A DNA stretch of 64,000 nucleotides from Theristus sp. LFF4_11 (taxonomy: Eukaryota > Nematoda > Chromadorea > Monhysterida > Xyalidae): positions 32,889-96,888 of the forward strand of contig JASANC010004490.1 of the NCBI GenBank assembly GCA_030248135.1, written 5' to 3'. A program made the position numbers and the translations under genes. Under the pieces are notes generated by a model that saw only the letters and a list, made by a program, of their open reading frames with translations, had not been told where the DNA came from and did not search any database. Shown piece by piece: positions 49,701-61,759 of the stretch. The first letter of the stretch is position 1, and each line of letters starts with the position of its first letter.

Positions 49701-51574
49701 CCGTGTGTGCGACGAGCGTGTCAATGAGTGACGGCGCTGATTTGAGCCTCAAGAATCGTGGACTCGGATGCGAGAGCAGCATGCAGACGTTCAGTGCAAA
49801 GTCGACTTCGTTCGGCAGGCCGCACAGCAACGAACGCTGCAGACGGTCGTAGTAGCGCGCGCTCGCAACCATCGACTGCGCAAACGTGCTGCGCGTGCTG
49901 TCTGAAGCACAACAACAGAACACACTCAGAATAAAAACAACAAGAAACTATTAAAAGTAGAAACAATGAATTCAGACGACTTGGAAAACAAGACGAACCA
50001 GTGAGCTGATGCGATCGCACCACCGGACAGTCGGTGACAAACGACTTGGCGCCTCTTGATCTGCCCCGCTCATCACCACCGCCCATGTGCTCGTCGCCAA
50101 CCAACATAAAATGCTCGAAACGCGACAGAAACCTGTGATAAATATTGCAGATAACCTGTTCGGTTCACAACACTATTAGGTTTCATCCAATTTGACCTGT
50201 CACATTTATTTGTAAAAAACCAGTCTGCACCGTCAACGTCAGGCAGCAAGCAACTCACTGAGTGTAAAGCGATTTGACGCCGAATTCTCCAACGGCGACA
50301 TCGTCAGGCATGCCCATGACGCGGCACACATCAAGCCAGCGTCCATTTTGTGACACCTGCGTCAAAAAACACAAAATATGGTTACGACAGGTTCACAAAA
50401 ATGTAGCTAGCACTAGACGACCACTACCTACTTTTCAGTTACTTATTTGACGAAATGTCGCAAACGTTCATGAACTCCGCGGTCCGCGCACGCCCAACTT
50501 CAAGTAGTCAAGATTTAATAATACACTACTATAGCAGCGTACCATGAACGAAGAGCGACTGAACTTGTACTTGCTTGGGCACGCGGTGATACATGTGCAA
50601 AGTTTGTATGTCATGCACGCAGCGGAACACATGTTACGTGTATCGTACGTAAGAGTTGTGTGCGCCTGCGGGATCCGTATCAGTTATCAGTTATGAATGG
50701 CACATTGTGAGAGCGTTGCTGTGTAGTACACACGTGAGTGAATGTAAAATGTGAATGAAAATGGATGAAAGGCAGACAGGCACGTGCTGCGTTAACAGTG
50801 TAAATGAGCGTGTGTGCGGCTGCAGTATCAGTGCTGCTGCTTGCTGTTGTTCGAATGCAATTGTCGTGTTGTCGTTTGGTGCGCTCACACAAACTTACTC
50901 CAGTTACTCTGCACAGGCACTTTCATAGTAGTGCCACACTGCCACTACATTCTGCTCCACTACTCGTCTCGTGAACACACACGTGTCACACACAATTGTT
51001 ATGACACGCATACGCATGCACGTGGCATCGGCACAAAAAAAGCAAACGCCGCTGTGGTCAGTCAATGTCTTCGTCTTGCCTTTCAACATGCAACAAAGCA
51101 AACAAAATGCAAAAAAACTTCAGAATCTGTGAAAACCTTAAAAATATCCGGGTACGAACGAATAAAGTAAACGTGAAAGAGTGAAGTTGCAAAAAATGAT
51201 AGCAATTGAAGCTGTGCTGCTGACCTTATTCCAACCGCCCAACGATATCACAGTTTTGTACAGCTTGAACAGATCTACGGGGGTGCCGTTGACGTTCGGA
51301 ACTTTCAGCGCACATTGCCTGCAACATGCAAACAACTGCGTTGATGAATTTTGCAATTTTTATCTGAACTGTCAATTTTTGTCAATTTTTTTCCCAATTA
51401 AAATTTTTCATAACCAAAAAGTGATGCTTGCTTGCTTTGCTTTTACCATTTTCTTCGATAGAAGTCGCTCAGTTGGTTGTAGAAATGACGTCTGTTCACT
51501 TGTTCATCAGGGTCTTGTTCGAGCTCATCCAGATATTCCTCCAGACGGTTCTTGCGCCGTTTTCGTGCCAACAT
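43723..51574 (-). CDS. ARID2: ARID2/BAF200, PBAF chromatin-remodelling subunit
   Basis: About 20 minus-strand exons in ARID2 order. Exons 51574-51447 and 51318-51225 encode the ARID start ([17 protein letters not shown], then [20 protein letters not shown]); 50356-50259 completes it. Then come 50132-49999, 49901 onward ([20 protein letters not shown]), 49572 onward ([10 protein letters not shown]), [17 protein letters not shown] (49.2 kb) and [15 protein letters not shown] (49.0 kb), an armadillo-like repeat. An RFX-like DNA-binding region ([20 protein letters not shown]) is at 47.9 kb; a long Ser/Thr/Gln-rich part spans 47.4-45.1 kb. Two C2H2 fingers are near 44.85-44.52 kb ([27 protein letters not shown]). 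The conserved tail reads [38 protein letters not shown]. The start Met is at 51574. SWI/SNF-type remodeller in the nucleus. Confidence 0.93.
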
Positions 51575-52938
51575 TATTTTGAACAAAAATGTTCCGTTCT
51601 CGACAGAATATTCTGCTTTGCTTCCGCGCAATTGAACGAATCAAACAGGAACGGGGGCAGAAAATGAAACCTCGAAACAAAATAAGATAGATCACGATTT
51701 CACATTTCTTCACATTTGGCGGGCCACAATTTCAGGTGCAATGTTCATCAGCATAAATAATACCAAATCAATTTTTATCAACCATATCACTCAATCAATC
51801 AACCAACTTCGACAAATGAAACGGTTGTTGTTGTGCATGTGCTGTGCATGTACTTGTAGGTTGTAATGTTACGATAACGAACGACACGGTTTTTTGCAAA
51901 ATTGGATATTTCTGGCAGAAATTGAAACCTGAAATAGAACGAACCAATTCACCTTTGTGAAAACGTTTGTGAAAGTCCAATTTCAAAAGTTCGTCACATC
52001 ACATGCATAGCAATATGGCACTTTCATATTTAAAGATTCCAATAAATTTTCGAATTCGAACATTTGAAACAATCGAAAGACAACCATCAAGTTTAAACGG
52101 GATCATGGTTTTCGTATCGCGATCGCGAGGCTCGATTGAATGGAATTGGAATGGAGAACGAAACATTTTAAAACTGATCAATGAGAACCCCAATTTCATT
52201 TTATGGAAACGGAAAAGTAAGGTCCTCGTTTGAAAACCACGTACTTCTTTTCGCTTCAGAGCTCAAACGTGATGCGATGCACCTTCCACAGTCACACTCA
52301 CAAATCACCACTAGCACACACACACAAATACAAATGAAACATAACAATGCGGTAGGTTTGCCAGTGAATTTGTCAGGCCGAACTCTGAAACATTTAAAAA
52401 ATACACGAGCTTCGGACAAACAAACAACTGACACGGATGGCGAATGGCGAACAAACAATCAGAAATGGACTTTTGATTGCTTTTATTCGTCAACTTGTAC
52501 CTTTCCGCAGCGCATGCATGCTCTGTGCATTTCCAATATTCGAATGTGAAATACTTTGCTTGATGAAAAGAAAGGGGGCAAAAGAACAGTTGGAAGCACG
52601 GAGCATCGGCTCGGAATCGAATGGAAGCTCAAAACTGATGTCAACGTCAAAGCAGTATCATCAGTCTAAACTAAACATGAGGCATTGGTCATCAGACAGT
52701 TCTCACGGTGACTGTTCAGTACTGCGCTTCTAACAATCTTCTCAAATTGAAATTTTCAAGAAAAATAAGGTGTGCTGCCAGACTTATAACAAACTCGCAT
52801 TGTCAAGAGCTGTGCGATAATTAATCCATGAAACGCATGTGTCAAACAATCTCTGTCTTTGCAAACGCGCGTCATTTGAAACTCTTCAGCAGTTGGCGCG
52901 CTCGGTTTCTAATGTGTGTGTGGTCATTGATGAAAGCC

Positions 52939-52957
52939 AGACACACACACACACACA
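52939..52957. repeat. CA microsatellite
   Basis: An uninterrupted AC dinucleotide repeat of about nine units. Confidence 0.9.
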
Positions 52958-53412
52958 TTAGTATGATAAAACGTCATCCCAGCACCAAATAGTTCGTACA
53001 ACAAGTATAGAGAATGAATATCGCTGGGCCAGCCAGCCAGTCAGCGAGTCAGCCAGGTTTTCAGTGACAAAAACGCACGGCGCACAAAAGCAACAAGCAG
53101 CAAACACTTGCGTTGCTACAAACGAAAGAAACAGCAGCAGCAGCACAGACGCGCATAAAACATAATATTCACTGTGAGCACACACGCTGCAGCGTGCAGT
53201 GGACGCGCCACGCAACGGCCTCCACGAGAACACGCTCAGCGTCAACTACACCCAGCAACAGTTCACAAACGTTCACCAAAACATCACGCACATGCGCAAA
53301 CCTATGCGAACAATCCTTGTGCGTCAGGCAGGCACGCAGCACAGACCAAAAACCTGACCAAAAATCCAACGCAGCGAACGAAGAGAGAAGAGAGAGAGAA
53401 ACGACGAAACGA

Positions 53413-53434
53413 TCACACACACACACACACACAC
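53413..53434. repeat. CA microsatellite next to a GA-rich tract
   Basis: About eleven CA units directly after a GA-rich stretch (about 53383-53400). Confidence 0.9.
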
Positions 53435-54232
53435 TAGAGCACCCAACAGGCAATAGGCGAAACACGCACAGACAGAGAGAGCAGATAGAACATTCATTGC
53501 GTACACGCACAGACGCACTGCACAGCCGATGTGGACAGACAGGCACGACATATTACAACGCCAGCAACATTGCACGCTGAATGCTGCGTTATACTAAAGA
53601 GAAGGCTGAGCACGACGACAGAACAGACGCACTGTGTATGTTTCCCCACCACCACTGGCCAAACTAGCAGCGTGTACAGAGAATAGAAAACACGGGACGG
53701 GGGCCCGCTGCAGCGTATCGACCGCTTTTCTCCTGCTACACAACCTCGCATGTACATTACGTGCATGTCCCGTTCTCTGTCTCTTCGCTGAGCTCCGCTC
53801 TTTCTCTCTTTCCGTCTCTCCCTTCCAGTATTACCATGCTGCTATTATACTGCGTTTTAGTACAGCGACCACAAACAACCCGACCGGCCAGACGCGTGCG
53901 TACACAGAAAACAACAACACAACACATTGCACCTTGTCACCCTCCGACATGAAAATTGTTGTTTGAACTGACGCATCGTGCCTGAACAATCAAGAACAGC
54001 TTTGAAACAGACGGGAACAATACTTGGACTGATAGTTACAATACAGGAAACAGAACTAACTGTGGCCAGTTTTATAAAAGTGAGGAGTTGAGGAGTTTTT
54101 TGCTCACTTTTTCTCTCTACTCAGAAGACGTAATGCATCATTATTAAAACAGCTGCATCTGCAGTTCCGGTGCTCCTCCTCCATAACACAGGAAAGAAAA
54201 AAATGCAAAAACTAAATTGATCATTTTCACCT

Positions 54233-54300
54233 TATCAAAAAGGCTTGGCTTAGGATTAGGATTAGGATTAGGAACCTGCAACGACTCATTACAAGCAACC
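54233..54300 (+). repeat. TTAGGA-type short repeat linked to the foldback element
   Basis: AAAAAGGCTTGGCTTAGG is followed by GATTAGGATTAGGATTAGG and GAACCTGCAACGAC. The same order occurs in both arms of the palindrome at 54667-55137. The first 18 bases also occur in the array at 36.8 kb. Confidence 0.75.
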
Positions 54301-54666
54301 TCAGATCAAAAATCAAAAAAATCACTTTTAAGAATGTATACAAATCCTCAGAAGAAAGTGGGTTTTGGAAAAGTGAAGAATTGAGGAGTGTTTTGAGGAG
54401 TGAATTTACTCCTCAATTTTTGTTCGGTTTTATAAACAAAGACTCCTCAACTACAAAAAAATCTTACAAGTCAAATTCGACTTGTAAAAATCTGAATACG
54501 GTAGCATGTTTTTTTGGCGGTTTGGTTTGATTTTGTCGCCGGTTTTGATGAAAAAACACGATAATTTTTGGTTTTCTTCCATTCAGACTTGGTTTACAAG
54601 CAGAAACAGCGACAGTGAGCTTCTTTGTCGAAAAACTACAAAGCTAAACCGGAGCTTTGCCTATTA

Positions 54667-55137
54667 CTGAACCAAAACCAAGTTTACAGTCTGTTTTGTT
54701 TGTTTTAATTCGGTTTCGAATACGTCGTTGTAGGTTCCTAATCCTAAACCAAATCCTAATCTTAAGCGACGCCTTTTCAACAAAGTGAAAGTGCCTAGGT
54801 TGTCAGCTTTGGTTGAATTTTTTGAAGGGATGAAACATTGGGATCAGGGATGAGCTCCAGCTCCGGTTTAGCTTTGTAGTTTCACGTAAACCGGAGCTGG
54901 AGCTGATCTCTGATCCCATGTTTCATTCCTTCAACGAATTCAATCAAAGCTGACAATATGGGCACTTTCCCTTTGTTAAAGAGGCGTCGCTTAGGTTTAG
55001 GATTAGGAACCCACAACGACGTCATTAGGATTAGGATCAGGCTTAGAATCAGGAACCAACAACGACTTCATGGTTATCCCGCTACTTCATTGAAAGCGAA
55101 CTAAAACAAACAAAACAAAACTTGGCTTTGGTTCAGT
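54667..55137. repeat. 471-bp foldback palindrome
   Basis: Arms 54667-54870 and 54886-55137 are inverted repeats around a 15-base centre. Matching pairs include CCGGTTTA/TAAACCGG at the loop, GTCAGCTTTGGTTGAATT with its complement, AGCGACGCC with GGCGTCGCT, GGTTCCTAATCCTAAACC with its complement, and at the outside ACTGAACCAAAACCAAG with CTTGGCTTTGGTTCAGT. The loop sequence also recurs inverted at about 54636-54660. It is non-coding; a foldback-type transposon is the likely origin. Confidence 0.87.
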
Positions 55138-55234
55138 TGTTAGTTTAGATCAAATGTTGTTGAAAGTCATGACTGAAATTACCAAAACTACGTGGGGTGT
55201 CGATCGCGACAAGGCGCATCACCCCCACACCCCC
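55138..55234. other. Spacer between palindrome and tandem duplication
   Basis: Short AT-rich spacer with no recognised feature except a C-rich run at its right end. Confidence 0.4.
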
Positions 55235-55783
55235 CATCTGGAACCCTGCCCTAGACGAAGTTTTTTATTCGCACACCGGTTCCGGAAACCCCAAGGTACA
55301 AAACTCCGGCGCCGGTGTCATGAGTTTATTTCCCCAAGCTTTCCGGCGCGGAAACGGGCATTCAAGTACAATTCAAGTTTTTATCAGCTCAATCTTTTTA
55401 TGCAATGCAAGTGCAGCCGCATCGTGCGATGGCCACCCGGCGAATGCTAATATCACAGGTGTGCCATCACCGGTTCAATTCGATTTGGGCTTCTCTTTTC
55501 TCAAGGCGCATTCACATGTTCCGCGACTTGTCGCCACCACCAATTAATAGGTCAATTTTTGACTTAAAATAATCATTTTGATTGAATTTTCTGAAATTTC
55601 GCCAATTTTGAACGAAATATCTTTCATTCTGAGCATTTTAGCCATATTTCAGTTGTTTTCATTATTTTTGAGCGTTTGTGCCCTCTACCATCAAATTTCA
55701 ATGTTTTGATCCGAAGTGACATGCCCATTGCCCTCCTCCCCAGTCCCCACCTCCTTATTTTCTCAAATCTCAGCTATATAACT

Positions 55784-55971
55784 GACTCTTCCGTGGCTCA
55801 GTGGTTAGCACGCTCGTCTCAATCCAGAAGGTGACGGGTTCGATCCCCATGACAAACTGCCGCCAGTGTACTGTACTGGTTTTCAACTAAAGTTTTCGGA
55901 TTCGCTGCCCTTCGGGGACATAGCGACCGCAGGCCACCGAAACCTAAATCGGGCTGAGATCACTGGTCCCC
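55784..55971 (+). mobile_element. tRNA-derived SINE copy in duplication unit 1
   Basis: GTGGCTCAGTGGTTAGCACG (box A-like) and GACGGGTTCGATCCCC (box B) form the head, followed by the body TTCGGATTCGCTGCCC and CGACCGCAGGCCACCG found in the 35.1-35.5 kb copy. Confidence 0.82.
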
Positions 55972-57109
55972 TAATAGTTGTTCCAAAGCTGGGGGTTTGG
56001 GGCGATATTAGCGAAATTTTTAAGAATTTCAGGCAAAAATGGTCAATTTTGGTCAAAAATTGACTCATTTTATTTTATGTCTCTCTTTGAAGACAAAAAT
56101 TTTCAGATAGATAGCTGGCTGAAATTTTTTTCAGATGAATATGATCATGTGAATGAGCTTTGATGGGCATAAGGATTGTAAAAAAACGATTTTTTATTGC
56201 CAGGACAGGACAGTTTGCCCTCGGGCTAATCAGAAATACCGTTGAAATTTGTGTTTTTAAGTCGAGCGAAGTTAAATTAAGGTTTGACACATTTTATTTT
56301 TTGACTTTTGCAAAACGCAATTGTGTGATATCATCGTTCAATAGTTTTCAACTGCCAAAATTGTCGAAAATTTTTAAGGTAAAAACCGAAGTTTTATTTT
56401 TGCTAGAGAAAACTGAAAAAACCGGTTTTTTTAAAGAAACTGTTTAATTTCCCAGGCCATGCCAACCCTGAATGGGCAATAATGGCCAAAGACGCGTTTT
56501 TCAATAACAATAATTTGGTGTACCAATGCACTCACCTTTTCAGAGTTTTTTCCCTGAGCTTGCCGCCTCTTTCAGATTGCGAGTTCCAGCATCTGGAACC
56601 CTGCCCTAGACGAAGTTTTTTATTCGCACACCGGTTCCGGAAACCCCAAGGTACAAAACTCCGGCGCCGGTGTCATGAGTTTATTTCCCCAAGCTTTCCG
56701 GCGCGCAAACGGGCATTCAAGTACAATTCAAGTTTTTATCAGCTCAATCTTTTTATGCAATGCAAGTGCAGCCGCATCGTGCGATGGCCACCCGGCGAAT
56801 GCTAATATCACAGGTGTGCCATCACCGGTTCAATTCGATTTGGGCTTCTCTTTTCTCAAGGCGCATTCACATGTTCCGCGACTTGTCGCCACCACCAATC
56901 AATAGGTCATTTTTTGACTTAAAATGATCATTTTGATTGAATTTTCTGAAATTTTGAACGAAATATCTTTCATTCTGAGCATTTTAGCCATATTTTAGCG
57001 TTTGTGCCCTCTACCATCAAATTTCAATATTTTGATCCGAAGTGACATGCCCATTGCCCTCCTCCCCAGTCCCCACCTCCTTATTTTCTCAAATCTCAGC
57101 TATATAACT

Positions 57110-57297
57110 GACTCTTCCGTGGCTCAGTGGTTAGCACGCTCGTCTCAATCCAGAAGGTGACGGGTTCGATCCCCATGACAAACTGCCGCCAGTGTACTGT
57201 ACTGGTTTTCAACTAAAGTTTTCGGATTCGCTGCCCTTCGGGGACATAGCGACCGCAGGCCACCGAAACCTAAATCGGGCTGAGATCACTGGTCCCC
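57110..57297 (+). mobile_element. tRNA-derived SINE copy in duplication unit 2
   Basis: Duplicate of the copy at 55784-55971, carried along by the tandem duplication rather than by a separate insertion. Confidence 0.82.
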
Positions 57298-57915
57298 TAA
57301 TAGTTGTTCCAAAGCTGGGGGTTTGGGGGCGATATTAGCGAAATTTTTAAGAATTTCAGGCAAAAATGGTCAATTTTGGTCAAAAATTGACTTATTTTAT
57401 TTTATGTCTCTCTTTGAAGACAAAAATTTTCAGTTTAGATAGCTGGCTGAATTTTTTTAGATGAATATGATCATGTGAATGAGCTTTGATGGGCATAAGG
57501 ATTGTAAAAAAACGATTTTTTATTGCCAGGACAGGACAGTTTGCCCTCGGGCTAATCAGAAATACCGTTGAAATTTGTGTTTTTAAGTCGAGCGAAGTTA
57601 AATTAAGGTTTGACACATTTTATTTTTTGACTTTTGCAAAACGCAATTGTGTGATATCATCGTTCAATAGTTTTCAACTGCCAAAATTGTTGAAAATTTT
57701 AAGGTAAAAACCGAAGTTTTATTTTTGCTAGAGAAAACTGAAAAAACCGGTTTTTTTTAAAGAAACTGTTTAATTTCCCAGGCCATGCCAACCCTGAATG
57801 GGCAATAATGGCCAAAGACGCGTTTTTCAATAACAATAATTTGGTGTACCAATGCACTCACCTTTTCAGAGTTTTTTCCCTGAGCTTGCCGCCTCTTTCA
57901 GATTGCGAGTTCCAG

Positions 57916-60900
57916 CAGAAAACAATTGTTATTATCCAATCGGAGACGCCACTCTTCAGCGGCCACAAAGCCACCGAGTTTTCGCGTGGTCGAAGTTGGT
58001 CCGCGCGATGGACTGCAAAATGAACAGGTTGTTTGTTTCATTTGAAAAGCATTTCTTGAGTAATAATGTGAATTATCATGGGTTCATTCGATCATTCGAT
58101 GATACAGTACCCCAATACAATTATCTGAAAATGCGGAAGACGCATGTAAAAGGATAAATGTGACTTTGTGTAATAGCAATTAGTTTTTTTGTGCGTACGC
58201 ACGGACACGACACGTAAAAAATGGCCACGCGATTTAGAAATCGTGTCGTGTGTGCTATCTTAATGCATTACGGACACGATTAGTTTGCGCACGGGATTTA
58301 GTACGACGTTTGTGCGTACGGACAAAAAACTAATTGCTAAACGCGCCTTAAGCAGTGAGACACTTGGCTTGACAACTATTTTTAAATCTCTGATGTGGCC
58401 AACGGATACAAGTACATAAAAGTCTGTTTTGCCTAAAAAACGTAAAAAAAACCTTCAAAACCGTTTTTTTCGATTTTCCTCTTCAGTTTAGTTTGAAATC
58501 ACGGCATGTACGAAATTCTGCAAACTCTGTGCAGAAACAAAAAAAATCAGAGACTGCAAAGCGTTGCTGCAGATAAGCTTCATTGTTGACGTACGCACAG
58601 CTATGTACGTACACGCCACAGTGACAAAATGTGTTTGCCGTTGATTTTCACCCTCCTCCCCCGGTTCCAAAAACCCGAAGGTACCAAAGTCCTATGGATT
58701 GTTGTAGGAGGAGTGTGGATGTTGGCTGAACCGTCCGTCTTGTGAGCCATTGCCTTCGCCACAAGAAGGGGACATTGCCTTCGCCAATGCCTCTGCGCAA
58801 CGCTTTGTCCCAGGCAAAGCAGTGTCAGTGATCTACTAAGATCTAATCTCTATTTTGGTAGTTTTAGGTCACCATGCATGCAGCGAATGTGAAAATTTCG
58901 CTTGTCCAAAAAGTAACCATGTGCAACCGAAATAATGAATAAACGGCCAAAATGTGGCTCTTATGTACTTGTATCCGTGTGCCATATTAGAGATTTGAAA
59001 ATAGTTGTCAAGCCAAGTTTCTCACTGCTTACACAAAGCCATATTCCTCCTCTTACATGCGTCTTCCGCATTTTTAGATAATATTCTGACTTTTATTAGA
59101 TAATATTCTGATTTTTACATAAGCTCCAAAAATTGGACAAAATTCAGAATTCTTGAGTCTTCTGTACTTCCCATTCGGCATCAGCTCAGCGCACTAAATT
59201 TTTTCCATTTTTGGTTTTGGAGAGATGTCGCCAGCGTCCATGGCCGATTTACCCGAAATCGTCACGATTCGGTATCAACAGTTCTCACATATGAAATTTA
59301 ACCCAAGATCCGGGATCAGCACATTGAATTACCCTGAACTGCACGGGTCTCCAGTTTTTTTGTTTTTGAACCGATTTCGCCAATTTCCACGGCCGATTCG
59401 CCCAAAATCGTTATGATTTAATATCCTTAGATTAGAAAACTAACCTAAAATTCGTGATCAACGCATTAAATTACTCCGAACTACACCATTTTTCCATTTT
59501 TTGTTTCTGGACCGATTTCGCCCGATTCGCCCGGCTTTAGTAATTTGGTCGCGATTTTTTGATTTTGCTTGTTTCAACTAATTATGTTTTTGAATTTGAG
59601 TTCTGCAGCTGTTCTTAGTTTTAATGCGGTCTTGCAAGCTTGTCTGCTGATGTAAAACTGTCATTGTTATAGTCAAAAACGTTACTGTCATGTTACGGCC
59701 ATTTTTCTGCGTTTTCTTCACATTGTCCAACAAATGAAGATCGAATTCAAACTCTCCGTTGTCTTTAACCCTAGGAAACCTTTTTGGTTTGCCAAATAAC
59801 TTTTTCTTCCATACGCTGAAAATGCAAACGCACGTTAAAATGCGCATTTTTGTCATTTTGTGCCAAAAACCTAAATTTTGAGGCTTGGGAAGCATCGTAG
59901 AAAAAATGAATGCGAAATTTGAAAAATTTTACCTCAGGAAATGTTTTATCATAACAGTCAGAATTTTCTTTATATCACTGAAATTGTGAACACATTTTAT
60001 GACATGGACAAAAAAGGGGGAGAAAAATAAGTATCAGCTCCTTCAGAATCAATATAATACGCACACAGCGTGTGTAGAACATGGATTATAATTTCTCGTG
60101 CACACAGCATACCTATGTATTATTTACCTGTGTGCAGGAGAAAAAAAATCTCAGCTCCTTTGATGCTCACAATGCGAGGCACATTAAGTTTGGAATTTTA
60201 GCGCGATAGACCAAGGGACCATATTATGCCTGCATCCGCTGTCCCTTCGCTCACGAATGGGCATGATACCCCAATGATTTTCGATAATCTTCAGACGATT
60301 GTATCCGTTGATCATAAAGTGCAATTGATTGATCGATTGACAAATGCAGGATTGAGCATGATTGAAACGACAAGTTTTGTGTCCCCAAAATGGGTTCCTC
60401 AGGTCAGTGACTTGAAATTCAGTCCTCGTTGCCTCACAAAACTCAAAATGTATTGGCAACATTTTCTGTTGAGTTTCGAGGCGAATTTCTGAGTGCTTTT
60501 GAGTGCAGATTTTTGAGTTTTTGAGTTTTTGAGTGCACATCAAATACGAAAGAACATCTTCAATTGAAGAATTACCTCAGATGGCCAACGGACTTGAGGT
60601 GATGCAGAAAATCCGACGGCAACGAGGCACCCAGTATCCGGTGTTGGTCCCGAACCTGCAAGGCTTGCAGTCTGCGGTGCGTCTGCAGCGCATGCACCTT
60701 TCATTGTTCCTGCTCGTTTTTTGAACTTTTGCAAAAACTGGTGTTCTCTAGGTGCGCGTCAATGCTGAAATGATTGCCGTTTTCACAGCCGTTTCTGAAT
60801 CGTTCAGTCGGTGAGTCTTTTTGAACTTTTTTCATTGCTTTAGAGAATGAATTATGCCTGAAAATTAGCCTGATAATTTTTAACTCAAAGTCGAAATGTG

Positions 60901-61759
60901 AACTGCACGGTTGACGAGTCTCTGTCTAAGATCGGCGAAGTGTGCCGTGAAGCACAACGCCATCACCTGCAAATACGTGGCTATATATCGTGTGTGCTCG
61001 GGTGTCCCTATGAAGGACGAATGAACCCATCAAACGTGGCTAAGGTCAGTTTTGAGGTGGCATATTGATTGGTGCATTCAAATTTACAAAGCTGACAAAG
61101 CGGAATCAGCTGTTTCACTGAGTTCTTGAGTGCAGCTGAGTGAGCGTCTGCTTTCAATGGGTTGCTTTGAAGTGAGTCTCGGTGACACGATTGGCGTCGG
61201 CACGGCCGCCACAATGCGGGCACTTCTGACAGAGCACAAGGCAGCGCGCATCGACTGCAGTCTGTTGGCCGTGCATTGTCATGACACCTATGGACAGGCG
61301 CTCAGCAATGTGCTCGCTGCTCTCGATGTAAGCACCCGCTTCCGTAACCATTGTTCGCCACAAAGTATGCAGACTAACTCTGTATGTATGAAGTACTCAA
61401 ACCAAGTGCAATTTCGTACATTTGAAGCGTTTGCTTTCCATTACTAAATTGTGCTGTTGAATGTTCAGTTCGGTGTGATCGCAGCCGACTCGAGTATTGC
61501 TGGTCTGGGTGGTTGCCCATATGCTGCCGGTGCCAGTGGCAATTTGGCCACCGAAGACTTGGTGTACATGCTCAATGGGTTGGGCCTTCAAACGGTACTG
61601 CGCAGTTGTTCTTGCTTATGGACCATTTTTAAGTAAATGCAGGGCACTGATTTGCATTCGTTAATCGAAACCAGCGAGTGGATTTCGTCTGTTCTGAATC
61701 GTCCTCCACAGTCTAAAGTTACGCTTGCAACAATCGCTAAACAAAAACAAACAGAATAA
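57916..61759 (+). CDS. HMGCL: Hydroxymethylglutaryl-CoA lyase, mitochondrial
   Basis: It cleaves HMG-CoA to acetoacetate and acetyl-CoA in leucine breakdown and ketogenesis. Exons: about 57916-58027, 60295-60402, 60581-60676, 60752-60810, 60891-61044, 61136-61327, 61469-61594 and 61643-61759, all in phase. The first shows a basic leader ([12 protein letters not shown]) and [12 protein letters not shown] with the catalytic Arg-Asp. Then come [70 protein letters not shown] (metal-binding His pair) and [20 protein letters not shown] with the active-site Cys. The C-terminus lacks a peroxisomal tripeptide. The initiator Met is not in the first exon's frame (a stop lies upstream), so a short 5' exon is missing, possibly beyond the duplication. 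Intron 1 (2.27 kb) holds several repeats. Confidence 0.93.
58175..58338. mobile_element. Small TIR element in HMGCL intron 1, 164 bp
   Basis: AGCAATTAGTTTTTTTGTGC at the left pairs with the end ACAAAAAACTAATTGCT at the right; the arms continue through GTACG. The interior has further CGTGTCGTGT/ACACGACACG inverted words. Non-coding. Confidence 0.75.
58645..58870 (-). mobile_element. Diverged SINE 3' fragment in HMGCL intron 1
   Basis: CCGGTTCCAAAAACCCGAAGG and GGTACCAAAGTCC, then GTCAGTGATC and TAGGTCACC, match in order the 3' half of the 35.1 kb SINE. No tRNA-like head is seen. Confidence 0.55.
59215..59540. repeat. Diverged tandem duplication, about 170-bp units
   Basis: Two consecutive blocks share, in order, GGCCGATT, AAATCGT, TAACC(C/T)AA, GATCA-C-CATT and ACCGATTTCGCC, with about 75-80% identity by eye. 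Non-coding, in HMGCL intron 1. Confidence 0.6.

Larger units (their letters stand above)
51575..54232. other. Intergenic, no supported gene
   Basis: 2.6 kb upstream of ARID2 with short unconserved frames and two CA microsatellites. It should include the ARID2 promoter. Confidence 0.55.
55235..57915. repeat. Tandem duplication, two units of about 1.33-1.36 kb
   Basis: Unit 1 (55235-56589) and unit 2 (56590-57915) both begin CATCTGGAACCCTGCCCTAG and end ATTGCGAGTTCCAG. They are nearly identical; differences are scattered single bases plus a few small deletions that shorten unit 2 by about 29 bases. Each unit contains a SINE 3'-end fragment (reverse orientation), a tRNA-headed SINE (forward) and matching AT-rich sequence. 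The open frames within look non-coding. Unit 2 ends exactly where HMG-CoA lyase coding sequence begins. Confidence 0.92.

Noticed and set aside
54241..54285. TTAGGA repeats as a true telomere end
   Set aside because: Only about four units, in the middle of the window and followed by unique sequence; part of the foldback repeat family instead.
55154..55547. Overlapping open frames of 98 and 116 codons in duplication unit 1
   Set aside because: The sequence is repeat-derived (SINE tail at its start), with no domain; the frame is open by chance and is simply copied in unit 2.
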